A stretch of DNA of 34,778 bases from JBHHYR01 sp046757585. GTDB taxonomy: Bacteria; Desulfobacterota; Binatia; HRBIN30. Location: contig JBHHYR010000016.1 of assembly GCA_046757585.1 (NCBI GenBank), forward strand, positions 1 to 34,778, in the 5' to 3' direction. The translations under genes were made by a program, and so were the position numbers. Positions 1 through 10,007 of this stretch are shown here, piece after piece (position 1 is the stretch's first letter; each line of letters starts with the position of its first letter). The notes beneath the pieces were generated by a model. It had not been told where the DNA came from. It saw only the letters and a program-made list of their open reading frames with translations, and made no database searches.

Positions 1-2238
1 AGCACGAACTTCTGCAAGATCGCAACCGACATCGGGACTGCGGGGAGCGTCGCCGTGGACGAGCAGGGACGCGTGTACGTGACCTCGGCGCGGGGTGGCG
101 TGGTGCTGCGGTTCTCTCCGCCATTCCCAACCGGCCCCGATGCAGCCGGGGGCTGCGGAAAGGCCGACGTGCTCGGATCACCGATGGCCGATGAGGTGAC
201 GGTCGAGACCTTTATCAAGGATCCGATGAACCTCGCGACCCCGAGTGGGATCGTCCGGGCGCCCAACGGCAACTGGTATGCCAGCAGCGTGCTCACCGGA
301 ATCATCGCCGAGTACGACCCGGAGGGGAATTTCGTCCGCCGGGTGCTGGAGCCGCCGGCGGGGAAGCGAGCGCTGCCGCTTTCGACCGGCCACCCCCAGG
401 GGCTCGCCGTCGACCGCGAGGGCGTTCTCTACTACGCGGATCTGAACCTTGTCGCCTCCCCCTCCCGTGGTATCGGACCGGGGCCCAACGGAAGCGTGCG
501 GCGCATAACCTTTGACGCCCGCGGTGCACCGCAGCCGCCCGAGGTGGTGAAGGACGGTCTCGCGTTCCCGGATGGGCTCGGTATCCTGCCCGGCGAGCTG
601 GAGGATCGTGGCGGGGGCCGCAACACGGTGAGCGGGACAGAGTGGAGGACTTACGCTGGCGGGCCGCGGCGACTTTTCTTCAATCCTACCGAAGATACGC
701 TCACCGCGGCCAACGTCGCCGGGCTGCGGAAACAGTGGACCTTCCCGACTGGGGCTATCGTCACAGCCTCACCGTCGGTGGCCCGCCTGGACGTTCCCGG
801 AGAGGGACGCGTTGCGGTGGCCTTCATCCAATCGTGGGACGGCAACGTGTACGCGCTCCGCCTGCGCGACGGCACCGCCCTTTGGCGCTTTGCGACCGCA
901 CCCCAGCCGGGCGCGACATTTCCCAACGCGGCATCCGCCCATGTGGCTGCCATCGATGGCCGCGACCGCGTGTACATCCCGGCGGGGGAGACGGTGTACT
1001 GCCTCGACGCGCTGACCGGGACGGAGATCTGGCGTTTCACGGCGGGTACGGGATGCGCCGACCCGCCTGGACTGTGCGGCCCCGATGGCGAGCGCAACGA
1101 AGTCGAGTCGTCGCCCATCATCGCAGGGGGCCTCGTGTTCTTCGGTATGGACGTCAACGACCGGGAGACGGGGAAAGGGGGCTTCTATGCCATCGACGCA
1201 CGAGACGGCCGGCTGGTCTGGTTCTTCGACCTGGAGACCGGGTCGACCTGCCGCCCGTTTCCGGACGATACCATCCGGCGCTTCGATGGGTACCACAGCG
1301 AGCAGGAGCTGGGCCTACCTCGCGATTTTCTGGCCAGCCGCCCGGGGTGTGATGCGGACCGGACGCTGACGGGTTGTGGCAACGTCTTCTCCTCGGCGGC
1401 CATCGACGAAGGGCGTGGCCTCCTGTTTTTCGCGTCCAGCAACTGCGATACGGACACCGACCCCGCGACGCCCATCCCACCGCCGCCCATGCCCCCGTAC
1501 GACGAGGCGATCGTGGCACTCCACCTCGACGGTGCACCGGCGTGGCGCTGGCGGCCACGCGAAGTGGACAACGGTGACCTCGCTTTCGGCGCCGTACCGA
1601 ACCTCTTCACTATCGCGGTTGGCGGGCAGCCACGAGACGTGGTTGGGCTTGGCAACAAGGATGGGACCTACTACGTCATCGACCGCGACGGGGTCAACGT
1701 GCTCAGCGGCGTCCGCTGGGACGATAGGGACCCGTCGTCACTGCCCTACTGGACAACCCGAGTCGTGCCCGGCGGAGAGGCCGGCGGCATCATTGCCACG
1801 GCGGCCGTCGACGAGGCCGCCGGCCGCATTTATCTCAGTACGGCGCCAGGTGCCGACGCGCTCAGCCCGCAGCGGCCGACGGTCCACGCCCTCGACATGA
1901 ACAGCGGAGCGGTTCTCTGGCAGAACACGACTGAAGCGAACGCCGACGCCAGCTTCGCGCCCACGAGCGCCGTCCCCGGCGTCGTCTTTGCCGGCAGCGT
2001 CCTCGGCGGCTTCGTGCGCGCCTACGAGGCGGCAACCGGCGAGCGACTCGCGAGAGTCCGGGTCGGCAGTGCCGTCGCCTCGGCACCCGCCGTGATCGAC
2101 GGGATGGTGATCGTCGGTGCCGGCATTGGCGCCAGGACGGGCGACGATAGTAACCTCTCCGACGCGTCGTCCCGCGCTGCACAGAACGTGACAGCGCTTT
2201 GCGTTCCGGGCACTCCCCTCTGTACCGACGCCGGGTGA
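1..2238 (+). CDS. NHL-repeat plus PQQ-like beta-propeller protein, 5' truncated
   Basis: The reading frame is open from the first base of the window, so the gene starts upstream; a GTG at 55 is only an internal codon. The visible 745 residues fall into two parts. The first ~200 resemble NHL/SMP-30-type propeller blades (repeats such as GSVAVDEQGRVYVTS and PQGLAVDREGVLYYADL). From about residue 220 they become PQQ-enzyme-like blades, with an opening of the form TEWRTYAGGPRRLFFNP and repeated tryptophan-docking motifs such as WDGNVYALRLRDGTALWRF and LDALTGTEIWRF. At least ten cysteines, several in close pairs, suggest an extracytoplasmic protein with disulfides, but the signal peptide lies outside the window. 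There is no cytochrome c CXXCH motif. A quinoprotein dehydrogenase is possible, but PQQ-like propellers often lack PQQ, so I assign only the fold. The link to the downstream addB is unclear. Confidence 0.75.
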   Translation, partial: STNFCKIATDIGTAGSVAVDEQGRVYVTSARGGVVLRFSPPFPTGPDAAGGCGKADVLGSPMADEVTVETFIKDPMNLATPSGIVRAPNGNWYASSVLTGIIAEYDPEGNFVRRVLEPPAGKRALPLSTGHPQGLAVDREGVLYYADLNLVASPSRGIGPGPNGSVRRITFDARGAPQPPEVVKDGLAFPDGLGILPGELEDRGGGRNTVSGTEWRTYAGGPRRLFFNPTEDTLTAANVAGLRKQWTFPTGAIVTASPSVARLDVPGEGRVAVAFIQSWDGNVYALRLRDGTALWRFATAPQPGATFPNAASAHVAAIDGRDRVYIPAGETVYCLDALTGTEIWRFTAGTGCADPPGLCGPDGERNEVESSPIIAGGLVFFGMDVNDRETGKGGFYAIDARDGRLVWFFDLETGSTCRPFPDDTIRRFDGYHSEQELGLPRDFLASRPGCDADRTLTGCGNVFSSAAIDEGRGLLFFASSNCDTDTDPATPIPPPPMPPYDEAIVALHLDGAPAWRWRPREVDNGDLAFGAVPNLFTIAVGGQPRDVVGLGNKDGTYYVIDRDGVNVLSGVRWDDRDPSSLPYWTTRVVPGGEAGGIIATAAVDEAAGRIYLSTAPGADALSPQRPTVHALDMNSGAVLWQNTTEANADASFAPTSAVPGVVFAGSVLGGFVRAYEAATGERLARVRVGSAVASAPAVIDGMVIVGAGIGARTGDDSNLSDASSRAAQNVTALCVPGTPLCTDAG

Positions 2239-2382
2239 GTGCGGTAGACGCGGGCTTCGAGGCGATGGCGCGTGTCACCGTAGTCGCGGGAAGCGCCGTC
2301 GTGTACAGGTGACGTGCGTGCGTACCGGTTCCGCCATGTCGTGCGCCGGCCCAGGGGCGTCATCCAGAGGCTGACCACTGCG

Positions 2383-5300
2383 ATGCAGATCAAAGTTTTG
2401 TGGAGCATTCCTGATTGGGTCGATGCGATCGTGGCGCTGCCGGCTGGCGGGCCATTAGCATGCCGCACCGTCCTGGTGCCGCGCGAGCGGGTCGCCCATT
2501 CGCTGCGCCGGGAGCTGCTCCGCATGGGACGGGCGGATGTGCTCGCAGGCACACGCTTTGTCCCGTTTCTCGCCGCGGCCGTCAGCGTGTTGCAGGCAGC
2601 CGGGATGGTGTTCACGTCCACCGAGCGGGCGTTGCGGCCGAAACGCCTGCGCGTGTTGCTGCGGCGCGGGATACCGTTGCACTACTTCTCGGACGAGCTG
2701 CTGCGATCGGCGCCGGGTTGGGATCAGGCATTTGCCCGGACGATCTCCGACCTCGAAAGCGCAGGCCTGCGGCCGCAGGACCTGCCCCTCTCACCGGATG
2801 ACCCGCGCTGGCACGATGTCGCAACGATCTGGCGGGCGCTGGACGAGTCGGCCGGCGCTTCGTGGACGCCCGGCCGGACCTTCGTCGAAGCTGCTAGCTG
2901 CGTCGAGGACACGCCGCAATGCTGGCCGTTTGAAGGGCCGGTGCTGGCCATCGTCACCGGTGACAGCAGCGCCGCGAAGGCGCGCTTCATCCGCGCCATT
3001 CCCGAGCTGACCCTGGGTGTGCTTGTCGGCCGCCCGCTCCGGGAGCACTACGTCGAGCGTCTGGAGAAGCTCTTCGGGCAGCCAGCCGCAGCTGCAGCCC
3101 GCGTATCGTCACGCCCGAGACGGGTGGGTACGGAACGGGAGCTGCTGGCCTCTTTCCTTTTCGAACCCCCTGAGGTCCTTGCTGACCCAACCCGGCCCCG
3201 CAGCGGCGGTCCCGACGGCACGGTGCACTTGGAGGAGCATGCCGGCATCGAGTCGGAGGTGGAAGCGGCCGCCGACTGGGCCGCGCGGCAAGTGATGGAG
3301 AGGCACACACCCCTCGAGGAGATCGCCATCCTGCTGCCGGTGCTGGATCCGCTCGCGGCGATGCTTGTCGAACGCCTGCAGCGCCTGCCGTGGGCCGACG
3401 GACATCTCCCGGTTTACGTAGCTGGGGGCCTTCCCGTCTCGCGCGTCGCCGCCGGCGCGCGCGCTCTCGCGGTCGTGCGTGCGCTCCAGGCGCACCTCGC
3501 CGCCGCAGCGCTCGCCGACGTGCTTCCGGCACTGCGCACCGCCAGTGGGCAGGCTCGTCACCTAACGCGTGGCAGGGCCATGGACCTCACGTACTCGCTC
3601 GGCACGGTCGGGGGCAGCCCCGCCAGGCCCACTGGAGCCCTGGAGTGGCCGTCACGTGCGGCGAAGCGGGAGAAGGAATTGGAGGCGCAACTGATTCGCG
3701 CTCGTGAGGCCGCGGGAGACCAGGAGCAGGCCGGGCTGGCACGCAACGCGCGCGACCTGGAACGCCTGCTCGCTGACCTGCGCGCCATCCGGCCGGCACT
3801 CGACCGGCTCGTCGCGGTCGCCAGCCTCGTCGTCAACCGCCTATCGCTCCCGGCTATCTGGCGCGGCCTGCGCGCGTTCTTGGAGGAGTGGCTGCCCAGC
3901 CTTGGAGAGGAACCGCACGTTGCCGTGCTGTTGGATGAGGCGCTGCGTCCGGTCTGCGACGATCCGACTTGCAGTGTGCTGGCCGGCGTCGATGCCCTCG
4001 AGGTGATCGACGAAACTCTGCGTGCGCTGCGCGTGCTCGGGGAGCGCTTCGGATACCCGGCGATCTACGTCGGGACGGTGCAGGAAGCGGTCGGCCTGCG
4101 TTTCCAGGCAGTACGCGTGATCGGGCTGGCTGAAGGCAGCTTGCCGTCCGCTCCACGCGAGGATCCTGTGCTCCCGGAGCAGCAGCGTGCGCCTTATGCC
4201 GGTGGCGCGCTGCTGAGCTCGGCGGACCGTACCTTGGCGCAGCTGCACGCTCTCGATCAGCTCGTTCGGGACGTGGATGGCTCGGTCGTTCTCTCGGCGC
4301 CACGCTTCAGCGTCGAACGGACCGAACGCGAAACGTCCTCCATCTTCATCGAAGCTGCGGCCGCGCTCGGTCGGCCGGACCGTCGAACGAAGAAGGCCGA
4401 GAGCGTGATTCCGAACGCCAACGCGTTGCGACGTGACGCGTTCGAACCGGCCCGCGCCGAGATGGCCAGGTTTCGAATCGAGACGCCGCTGTCAGCTGCC
4501 GCCTGGCAGGATTGTGTTGCGGCGCGCCGGCGGGAAGTGCCCGCTGCGTGGCGGGGCGCTCCTGCGCTGGACCTCGAGCGGATTCGCGCTCTGACCTCGT
4601 CGGAGGTTGCAACCCCGCTCGACGGCGCCATCGGCGCCGACGTTGCTACGCCGGCGATGCCCGGCCTCACGCCTGAGACACCGATTTCCGCCTCACGCCT
4701 GCGCCGACTCCTGGAGTGTCCGCATCACTTTGTGTTCGAGGACGTTCTCCGGTGGCAAGAGCCGGCAGCGCCGCCGTCGCTGCGCGAGATTGACCCGCTG
4801 CCCTACGGCGGCCTCTTACATCGCGTCGCGGAGGATTTCTTTCGAGCGCACGGCGCGGAATTCGGTCAGCGACAGGGGACCCTTCCGCAGTGGCTTGAGA
4901 GGGCGGACGCGTTCGTGGAACGGGCGTTTCACGAGTTCTGCGCTGCGTATCCCTTGATTGGGGAGGCCGTGCGTGGGCAGCAACGACAGCGCCTGCGCCG
5001 AGATTTCCGGACCTTCCTGGAGTACGACTGGAACCAGGGGCAGCCGCGGACGTTCGTGGCCGTCGAGCGTCCGTTCGGCCGCCCGGATCCCGTTCGCCTG
5101 TCCATCGGAGACGTGGCGCTGTACCTGCGCGGTTTCATCGACCGGATTGATATCGAGGGCGAGAAAACACTGGTGCGTGATCTCAAGAGCGGTCGAGCGC
5201 ATCCGCGCCAGGGGAAGGAGTCGGACCCCGATCCCGTGCGTGACGTGCAGATCGCCGTCTACGGCACGGTCGTGCGACAACTGGCGGCGGAGTGGAACCT

Positions 5301-5589
5301 TCCTGCAACCGTGGCCGCCGCATACGCGTACACCGATTGGCGCGAGGACCCCGAACGGGAATTCCGGGAGGACTTTTCGACCATCGAAGCGGCTGCGCAG
5401 CGATGGCTCGGTACCGCCGGCCATTTGCTGGCGGGACGCTTGTTTCCCCGAACCCCAAACGCTGACGACTGCCGGTTCTGCCCCTTCCGCCCGGTGTGCG
5501 GCCCCCGTGCGTACGAGCGTGCCGCTCGCCTGCTGGAAGGTGCACCGGCCACGCTCGCCGATTTCCGCTCCCTCAAGGAACAAGCATGA
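2383..5589 (+). CDS. addB: AddB-like PD-(D/E)XK nuclease of the helicase-nuclease complex
   Basis: This is the partner subunit of AddA for resecting double-strand breaks and loading RecA. The N-terminal two thirds is a helicase-like scaffold without a usable Walker A, as expected for AddB. The C-terminus is a nuclease: an Asp in GFIDRID (D920), the D-x-K of VRDLKSG (D933, K935) and the QxxxY of QIAVYG (Q956, Y960). Four cysteines, C779 in LLECPHHF and C1030/C1033/C1039 in a CX2CX5C array, match the AddB iron-sulphur staple. I prefer the ATG at 2383 (1068 aa, beginning MQIKVLW) to a GTG at 2314, because the extra 23 residues look non-coding (many Arg); an AGAGG at 2366-2370 is rather far upstream. 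The stop overlaps the addA start (ATGA at 5586-5589), so the two are translationally coupled. Confidence 0.88.
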   Translation: MQIKVLWSIPDWVDAIVALPAGGPLACRTVLVPRERVAHSLRRELLRMGRADVLAGTRFVPFLAAAVSVLQAAGMVFTSTERALRPKRLRVLLRRGIPLHYFSDELLRSAPGWDQAFARTISDLESAGLRPQDLPLSPDDPRWHDVATIWRALDESAGASWTPGRTFVEAASCVEDTPQCWPFEGPVLAIVTGDSSAAKARFIRAIPELTLGVLVGRPLREHYVERLEKLFGQPAAAAARVSSRPRRVGTERELLASFLFEPPEVLADPTRPRSGGPDGTVHLEEHAGIESEVEAAADWAARQVMERHTPLEEIAILLPVLDPLAAMLVERLQRLPWADGHLPVYVAGGLPVSRVAAGARALAVVRALQAHLAAAALADVLPALRTASGQARHLTRGRAMDLTYSLGTVGGSPARPTGALEWPSRAAKREKELEAQLIRAREAAGDQEQAGLARNARDLERLLADLRAIRPALDRLVAVASLVVNRLSLPAIWRGLRAFLEEWLPSLGEEPHVAVLLDEALRPVCDDPTCSVLAGVDALEVIDETLRALRVLGERFGYPAIYVGTVQEAVGLRFQAVRVIGLAEGSLPSAPREDPVLPEQQRAPYAGGALLSSADRTLAQLHALDQLVRDVDGSVVLSAPRFSVERTERETSSIFIEAAAALGRPDRRTKKAESVIPNANALRRDAFEPARAEMARFRIETPLSAAAWQDCVAARRREVPAAWRGAPALDLERIRALTSSEVATPLDGAIGADVATPAMPGLTPETPISASRLRRLLECPHHFVFEDVLRWQEPAAPPSLREIDPLPYGGLLHRVAEDFFRAHGAEFGQRQGTLPQWLERADAFVERAFHEFCAAYPLIGEAVRGQQRQRLRRDFRTFLEYDWNQGQPRTFVAVERPFGRPDPVRLSIGDVALYLRGFIDRIDIEGEKTLVRDLKSGRAHPRQGKESDPDPVRDVQIAVYGTVVRQLAAEWNLPATVAAAYAYTDWREDPEREFREDFSTIEAAAQRWLGTAGHLLAGRLFPRTPNADDCRFCPFRPVCGPRAYERAARLLEGAPATLADFRSLKEQA

Positions 5590-8500
5590 TCGCACGCAGA
5601 GGGGAGTCGCGGCCGCCCGTTGCCGACCAGGCTGAACGCGATGCAGCCGTTGCGGAGCGGCAGCGCAACGTGCTGATCGATGCGGGCGCGGGGACAGGTA
5701 AAACGTCGATCCTCGTGGATCGGCTGATCAATATGGTTGCACCGCACGATGGTCTGCCGCCCATTCCCATCAGCCGGATTGCCGCGGTGACCTTTACCCG
5801 CCGTGCCGGCGGGGAGCTGCGGCTGCGGATCCGCGAGAGCCTGTTGCGTGCCTTATCCGCTCCGGGGCTCGCCACCAACCGGAAGACCGCTCTGCACGAC
5901 GCGCTCTCCGGGCTGGAGACCGCCTATGTCGGCACGATCCACAGCTTCGCCGATCGACTGCTGCGGCTGCTCCCCGTCGATGTGCAGCTCAGTCCCGGCT
6001 ACGAGATCGTCGACGATGAAGAGGAGCTGATTCGTGAGACCTTCACGCTGTTCCTCGATGCTTGCGAGACTGGACAACTGGAAGAGGCGCTAGCAGGAGC
6101 CCCCGAAGCGGCGCGAGCTGCGGAAGCAATGGAGACGGTCTCGGGCGCTCTGCACGCGGGCGTGCGCGCCGAGCCGACGGAGCGCGAACACTGGACAGAG
6201 CACGGGCTGAGCAGCCTGGTCAGCGAATTCATCCGACATCGCGATGTGCCGCCGAGTGAACCCCCGCCCGTCGATGCCGACCTGCCGACGTTTCGCACCT
6301 ACGCTCGTGAGTTCACCGAGCTCGTAGCACGGCTGGCCGGGGATTCCGCCGGGGTGCGCTGGTTCAAGCGGCTGGCGCGGCGGGTCAAAGGCGTCAGCGA
6401 CGAGTGTGATCCCATTATCATCTTCCGAGAAGTGGTGGGCGCGCTGTCGGGTAAACCGGCACACGTCAACAAGCGTGACACCTTTGCCGATGACAAGGTC
6501 GCCTGGGACGCTTGGAAGGCGTTCGACGGCGATGCGCGCAAGCACCCGGTGCGTGCCCGCCCGCTCCGGGATGATCTCCTGGCGCCCCTGCGGCGCTGGA
6601 TGGCTTGTCGCCTGGTGCGGCTGTTTCCCGTCGTGGTCGCGCTGTACGAGCGCGTCAAGGCGCGCCACCGGGCGCTCGATAATCTCGACCTGCTCATGAA
6701 GCTCCGCAATCTGCTACGCGACAACAAGAAGGCTCGCGCGCAGTATCAATCCCTGTTCGACCACATCTTCATCGACGAGTTCCAGGATACCGACCCGCTG
6801 CAGGCGGAGATCGTCGCGTATCTCAGCGAACGGACGGCGCGCGCGAATCGCTGGAGGGACGTGGAGCTCGCTGCTGGCAAGCTCACGCTGGTGGGTGACC
6901 CGAAGCAGTCCATCTACCGGTTTCGGCGGGCGGACGTGGCCATGTACGACGAAGTCCGGAGCATCGTGGCAGCGGCCCCGCATCTGAACGTCCGCCTTTC
7001 AGTCAACTTCCGCAGCACCCGGTCGTTGGTGACGTGGTACAATGACCGCTTCGAGCACCTCTTGGGAACGCCGGCCGATCCGGCGAAGTTGTTCGACCCG
7101 GCTTCCGGCGAGGCGTTTCACCAGCCACTGAAGTGTCATCGAGCGGATGGAGCCGCCTGCTCGCACGTGCACATCCTTCCGTTTGACGATGAGAAAGACC
7201 AGAAGGCGGAGAGTTACCGCAGGCTGGAAGGGGAAGTGCTGGCGCACCACTTGCGCTGGCTCGTCGAGGTGCAGCGGTATCCGGTCGTCGATCCGCTCAC
7301 CGAGGCGCAGCGTCCCGTGCAATACGGTGACATTGCTGTCCTCGCCATTGTCACGACCACACTTGCGCCCTTGTTTCACGAGTTCGATCGGATGGGTGTT
7401 CCGTACACGGCCCGGGGAGGCAAGCTGTTCCTTGAAGAGCCGTTACACCGGCAGTTTCTGCTCGGCCTGCGAGCCATCGCCGACCCGGACGACGGTATCG
7501 CGCAAGCCGCGTTACTGCGGCCGCCGTTCTTCGCCGTGGATCTCGCCGATCTCGTCCGGCAGCGCGCTCCGGATGGCGCGGCTGACGAGCGTCGAGGACG
7601 GGCCCGCGCCGCAGTCGAACTGGTGCGCGCACTCCGCCGCCGGCGCTTCGAGCGGTCGCCGGGTGCCACGGCCAGAGATCTATTGGAGCGGACAGCCTTC
7701 GGTCGTGCCGTTGCGCTCGGGTCAAATGGCGCGCAGCGCCTGGAGCGGCTCCGCGAGCTATGCCTCGTCCTGGAGTCGCGAGCGGCGGCGGAGCGGTTGG
7801 ACTACGACGCCGTGACCGCACGAATGCGCGAGTGGATCGCTACGCCTGTCGAGTTGGACCCACCTCATCCGGTGGGCGCGCGAGCGGTCCAAGTGATGAC
7901 GGTGCACCAGGCGAAAGGGCTGGAGTTCCCGGTCGTCGTGCTGTGGGACGGACGAGCGCAGCTGGCGAGTCCGCCGGACAAGTCTGCATGGAGCGTCGCT
8001 CAAGACGGGCGCGGGTGGGCGCTTGCACTGCACCGTCTCAAATGGGAAGAGCCGGCCGGCGGCGAGCTGAGGGACAAGGAGAAGCGCTACGCGGACGCGG
8101 AACGAAAACGCGTCGTCTATGTGCTGGCGACACGTGCCCGCGATCTCCTGGTGATACCGAAGGCGGGCACGCCCGACGCCAAGTTGATCTGTGGGAGGCT
8201 GCTCGCCGGGACCGACCCCGGCCTGACCGAGGAGCGTGAGCTGTATCGGGCTGGCAAGGGCGCCACCTGGGCACGCGGTCTTCGGTCCGAGCAAGCGGTG
8301 CCCGGGCACGACACCGCCGCGCTGGAAGCGGAGATCGCCACCCGCTGGGGTGAGGCGGCTGCGGAGGCGGCGTGCCCTCGATTTCAGCCCACCGGGATCT
8401 CCGGGGGGACCGAGTTGCTTCCGGACGATGCGGAGGGGCAACCAGCTGCAACGAGCCGGCGGCGCGAAGGCCGATACGGCTTCGTCTTCGGTGAGACGGT

Positions 8501-8948
8501 ACACCGCGCCATCGGCCTCGTGATGCGCACCCCATCCCTTTTGCCCGACGCTGCTGTGCGTTCGGTCGCGCAGCGGACGGCGCTGGACAAGCATCTGACC
8601 GAGGCCGCTGCCGATGTCGCCCGCGCAACCGAGGCGTTGCGACGGGAGGGGCTGTTGCGGCAGCCCGCTGCCGGCTTGCGGCTCGAGTACCCGGTTGCCG
8701 GCTGCGGCGAAGGTGGAAAACTGCTCGTCGGGTACGCCGACCTCGTCTCTGCCACGAGTCATTCCCTGGACGTCATAGACTTCAAGACCGATCAACCGCC
8801 CGCGGGCCCGGTGGAGCAGACCTACCCCAATTATGTGGCGCAGGTGCGTGCGTACGGGCAACTCCTGCAGGCTGCGGGTGTTCGTGGCCAGCGCCAGCTC
8901 CGGTGCGGGTTGCTGTTCACGGCCGATGGCGAGATTCGTTGGGTTTGA
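5586..8948 (+). CDS. addA: AddA-like UvrD-family helicase/exonuclease
   Basis: This is an ATP-dependent 3'-5' DNA helicase with a C-terminal nuclease, 1120 aa, acting with AddB. The superfamily 1 motifs are in order: Walker A GAGTGKTS (K39), motif Ia TFTRRAGGELRLRI, motif II FIDEFQDTD, motif III GDPKQSIYRFRRAD, motif IV NFRSTRSL, motif V VMTVHQAKGLEFPVVVLW and motif VI YVLATRARDLL. The nuclease domain has FGETVHRAI, YADLV (D1052), the D-x-K of VIDFKTD (D1065, K1067) and QxxxY (Q1086, Y1090), so both activities look intact. The ATG at 5586 is chosen because it forms a 4-base overlap with addB and has AAGGA at 5575-5579. An open frame extends upstream to 5496 but lies inside addB. A gene of this family could also be called an UvrD/RecB-like helicase; adjacency to addB supports AddA. 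Confidence 0.92.
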   Translation: MIARRGESRPPVADQAERDAAVAERQRNVLIDAGAGTGKTSILVDRLINMVAPHDGLPPIPISRIAAVTFTRRAGGELRLRIRESLLRALSAPGLATNRKTALHDALSGLETAYVGTIHSFADRLLRLLPVDVQLSPGYEIVDDEEELIRETFTLFLDACETGQLEEALAGAPEAARAAEAMETVSGALHAGVRAEPTEREHWTEHGLSSLVSEFIRHRDVPPSEPPPVDADLPTFRTYAREFTELVARLAGDSAGVRWFKRLARRVKGVSDECDPIIIFREVVGALSGKPAHVNKRDTFADDKVAWDAWKAFDGDARKHPVRARPLRDDLLAPLRRWMACRLVRLFPVVVALYERVKARHRALDNLDLLMKLRNLLRDNKKARAQYQSLFDHIFIDEFQDTDPLQAEIVAYLSERTARANRWRDVELAAGKLTLVGDPKQSIYRFRRADVAMYDEVRSIVAAAPHLNVRLSVNFRSTRSLVTWYNDRFEHLLGTPADPAKLFDPASGEAFHQPLKCHRADGAACSHVHILPFDDEKDQKAESYRRLEGEVLAHHLRWLVEVQRYPVVDPLTEAQRPVQYGDIAVLAIVTTTLAPLFHEFDRMGVPYTARGGKLFLEEPLHRQFLLGLRAIADPDDGIAQAALLRPPFFAVDLADLVRQRAPDGAADERRGRARAAVELVRALRRRRFERSPGATARDLLERTAFGRAVALGSNGAQRLERLRELCLVLESRAAAERLDYDAVTARMREWIATPVELDPPHPVGARAVQVMTVHQAKGLEFPVVVLWDGRAQLASPPDKSAWSVAQDGRGWALALHRLKWEEPAGGELRDKEKRYADAERKRVVYVLATRARDLLVIPKAGTPDAKLICGRLLAGTDPGLTEERELYRAGKGATWARGLRSEQAVPGHDTAALEAEIATRWGEAAAEAACPRFQPTGISGGTELLPDDAEGQPAATSRRREGRYGFVFGETVHRAIGLVMRTPSLLPDAAVRSVAQRTALDKHLTEAAADVARATEALRREGLLRQPAAGLRLEYPVAGCGEGGKLLVGYADLVSATSHSLDVIDFKTDQPPAGPVEQTYPNYVAQVRAYGQLLQAAGVRGQRQLRCGLLFTADGEIRWV

Positions 8949-9069
8949 CGGCACTGCCCGGAGGCGACCTGACCGAGGCGTTCGGCCAGCCGCACCAAGG
9001 CGGTTGCCGTAACCGTGCAGCCGGCCTTGCGCACGTGGTGGCGCCAGCTACTGCCTGACCGTGCGGCGG

Positions 9070-9870
9070 CTACGAGGGAGCAGGCGCCTTTTCGTGCGAC
9101 GCGTTGAGTCCAGCTCGCAGCGCCTTTGCCGGAGGGGTTCCCTGTACACACTGGTAAATGTGCACCGCGGCCAGGACGTCGCCCGCGCAGTAACGAGCGA
9201 CGTCGACGATGCGACCGGCCTGTACGGCCGCCCATACCTGAGACCCGTCCATGTCGTTCTTCGGAGACCGGAAGCCGTAGCCGATGGCGTACGCGGCCAT
9301 CGGCCAGCGGGGTGCCGCACCGTAGAAGGTCACCACATCCATCAGGTCGAGGTGCAGTGACGGGCGATACCGGTTCTCCAGTGCAGCCTTGCTGAGCAGC
9401 TCGCGTCCCTCCGTCACTCGATGTTTAATGGAGCGGTGCACCAGCACCGGGAGATCAAATCCGCGCCCATTGTACGTCACGAGCTGCGCACCGGCGCGCC
9501 GGCAGTGCTGGTCGACCACGCCGCCGAAGTTTCGCAGGACCTCGGCCTCTCCGTCGCAGCGGTGCATCTCGCACGGCGTCCGTCCGGTCGCGGCGCTGAC
9601 CTCGTCTTCGACCTCCACGACGTGGGCTAGATCGCCCGTGTGGAGTGTCCCGTCCAGGCACACCCCGAGTTTCTGCCTGACCACGTCGCACCAGGCGACG
9701 CAGATGACACGCGCTAGCGGCGCGCAGAAGGCGCCGTACTGCTCCGCTGTCATCTGCCGGCCCTTGGCGAGTGCGGCGATCGCCCCGCGGTTCTCAGGGG
9801 TCAGATCCGCGATCGTTTCAATGTCGAAGACCAGTGCCTGCGCACGGGTAGCGCCTGTCACCATTCCCAT
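9070..9870 (-). CDS. Predicted DEDDy 3'-5' exonuclease (PolB-type exonuclease fold)
   Basis: This 266-residue protein has the ribonuclease-H-like exonuclease fold of the stand-alone family related to the proofreading domain of family B DNA polymerases. The DEDDy residues are visible: D16 and E18 in FDIET, D139 in TYNGRGFDLP, and Y227 with D231 in YCAGD. No polymerase domain follows. The longest open frame begins with TTG at 9885, but a GGAGG (9883-9879) sits eight bases before an ATG at 9870, which is the likely start; ATG 9876 is too close. The gene converges on addA (121 bp apart) and is divergent from the thiolase gene, so it has its own promoter. Its proximity to addAB suggests a DNA repair role, but this is inference. 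Confidence 0.85.
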   Translation of the reverse strand: MGMVTGATRAQALVFDIETIADLTPENRGAIAALAKGRQMTAEQYGAFCAPLARVICVAWCDVVRQKLGVCLDGTLHTGDLAHVVEVEDEVSAATGRTPCEMHRCDGEAEVLRNFGGVVDQHCRRAGAQLVTYNGRGFDLPVLVHRSIKHRVTEGRELLSKAALENRYRPSLHLDLMDVVTFYGAAPRWPMAAYAIGYGFRSPKNDMDGSQVWAAVQAGRIVDVARYCAGDVLAAVHIYQCVQGTPPAKALRAGLNASHEKAPAPS

Positions 9871-9878
9871 GAGCATCG

Positions 9879-9883
9879 CCTCC
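9879..9883 (-). promoter_or_regulatory. Shine-Dalgarno that decides the exonuclease start
   Basis: GGAGG on the minus strand at 9883 to 9879, with an eight-base spacer to ATG 9870. It supports starting 15 bases inside the longest open frame. Confidence 0.6.
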
Positions 9884-10007
9884 AATGGTTTGCTGCCGCT
9901 CGATCAGAATCTACGCCCATGAGACCACAAATGCTGGCTGATGGACATGGCTGGCCCGGCTTGACGTGTCGATTCCAAGTTGCCGCGATATTTGCCAAGG
10001 TTGGCCA

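Noticed and set aside
7758..8954. 398-codon minus-strand open frame opposite addA
   Set aside because: The plus frame carries all helicase and nuclease motifs; the antisense translation is low-complexity.
9001..9015. Terminator between addA and the exonuclease
   Set aside because: CGGTT/AACCG gives only a 5-bp stem and no T-run follows on either strand.
9961..9994. Sigma-70 promoter for the thiolase gene
   Set aside because: TTGACG at 9961 is good, but the nearest -10-like GATATT is 20 bases away, outside the usual spacing.
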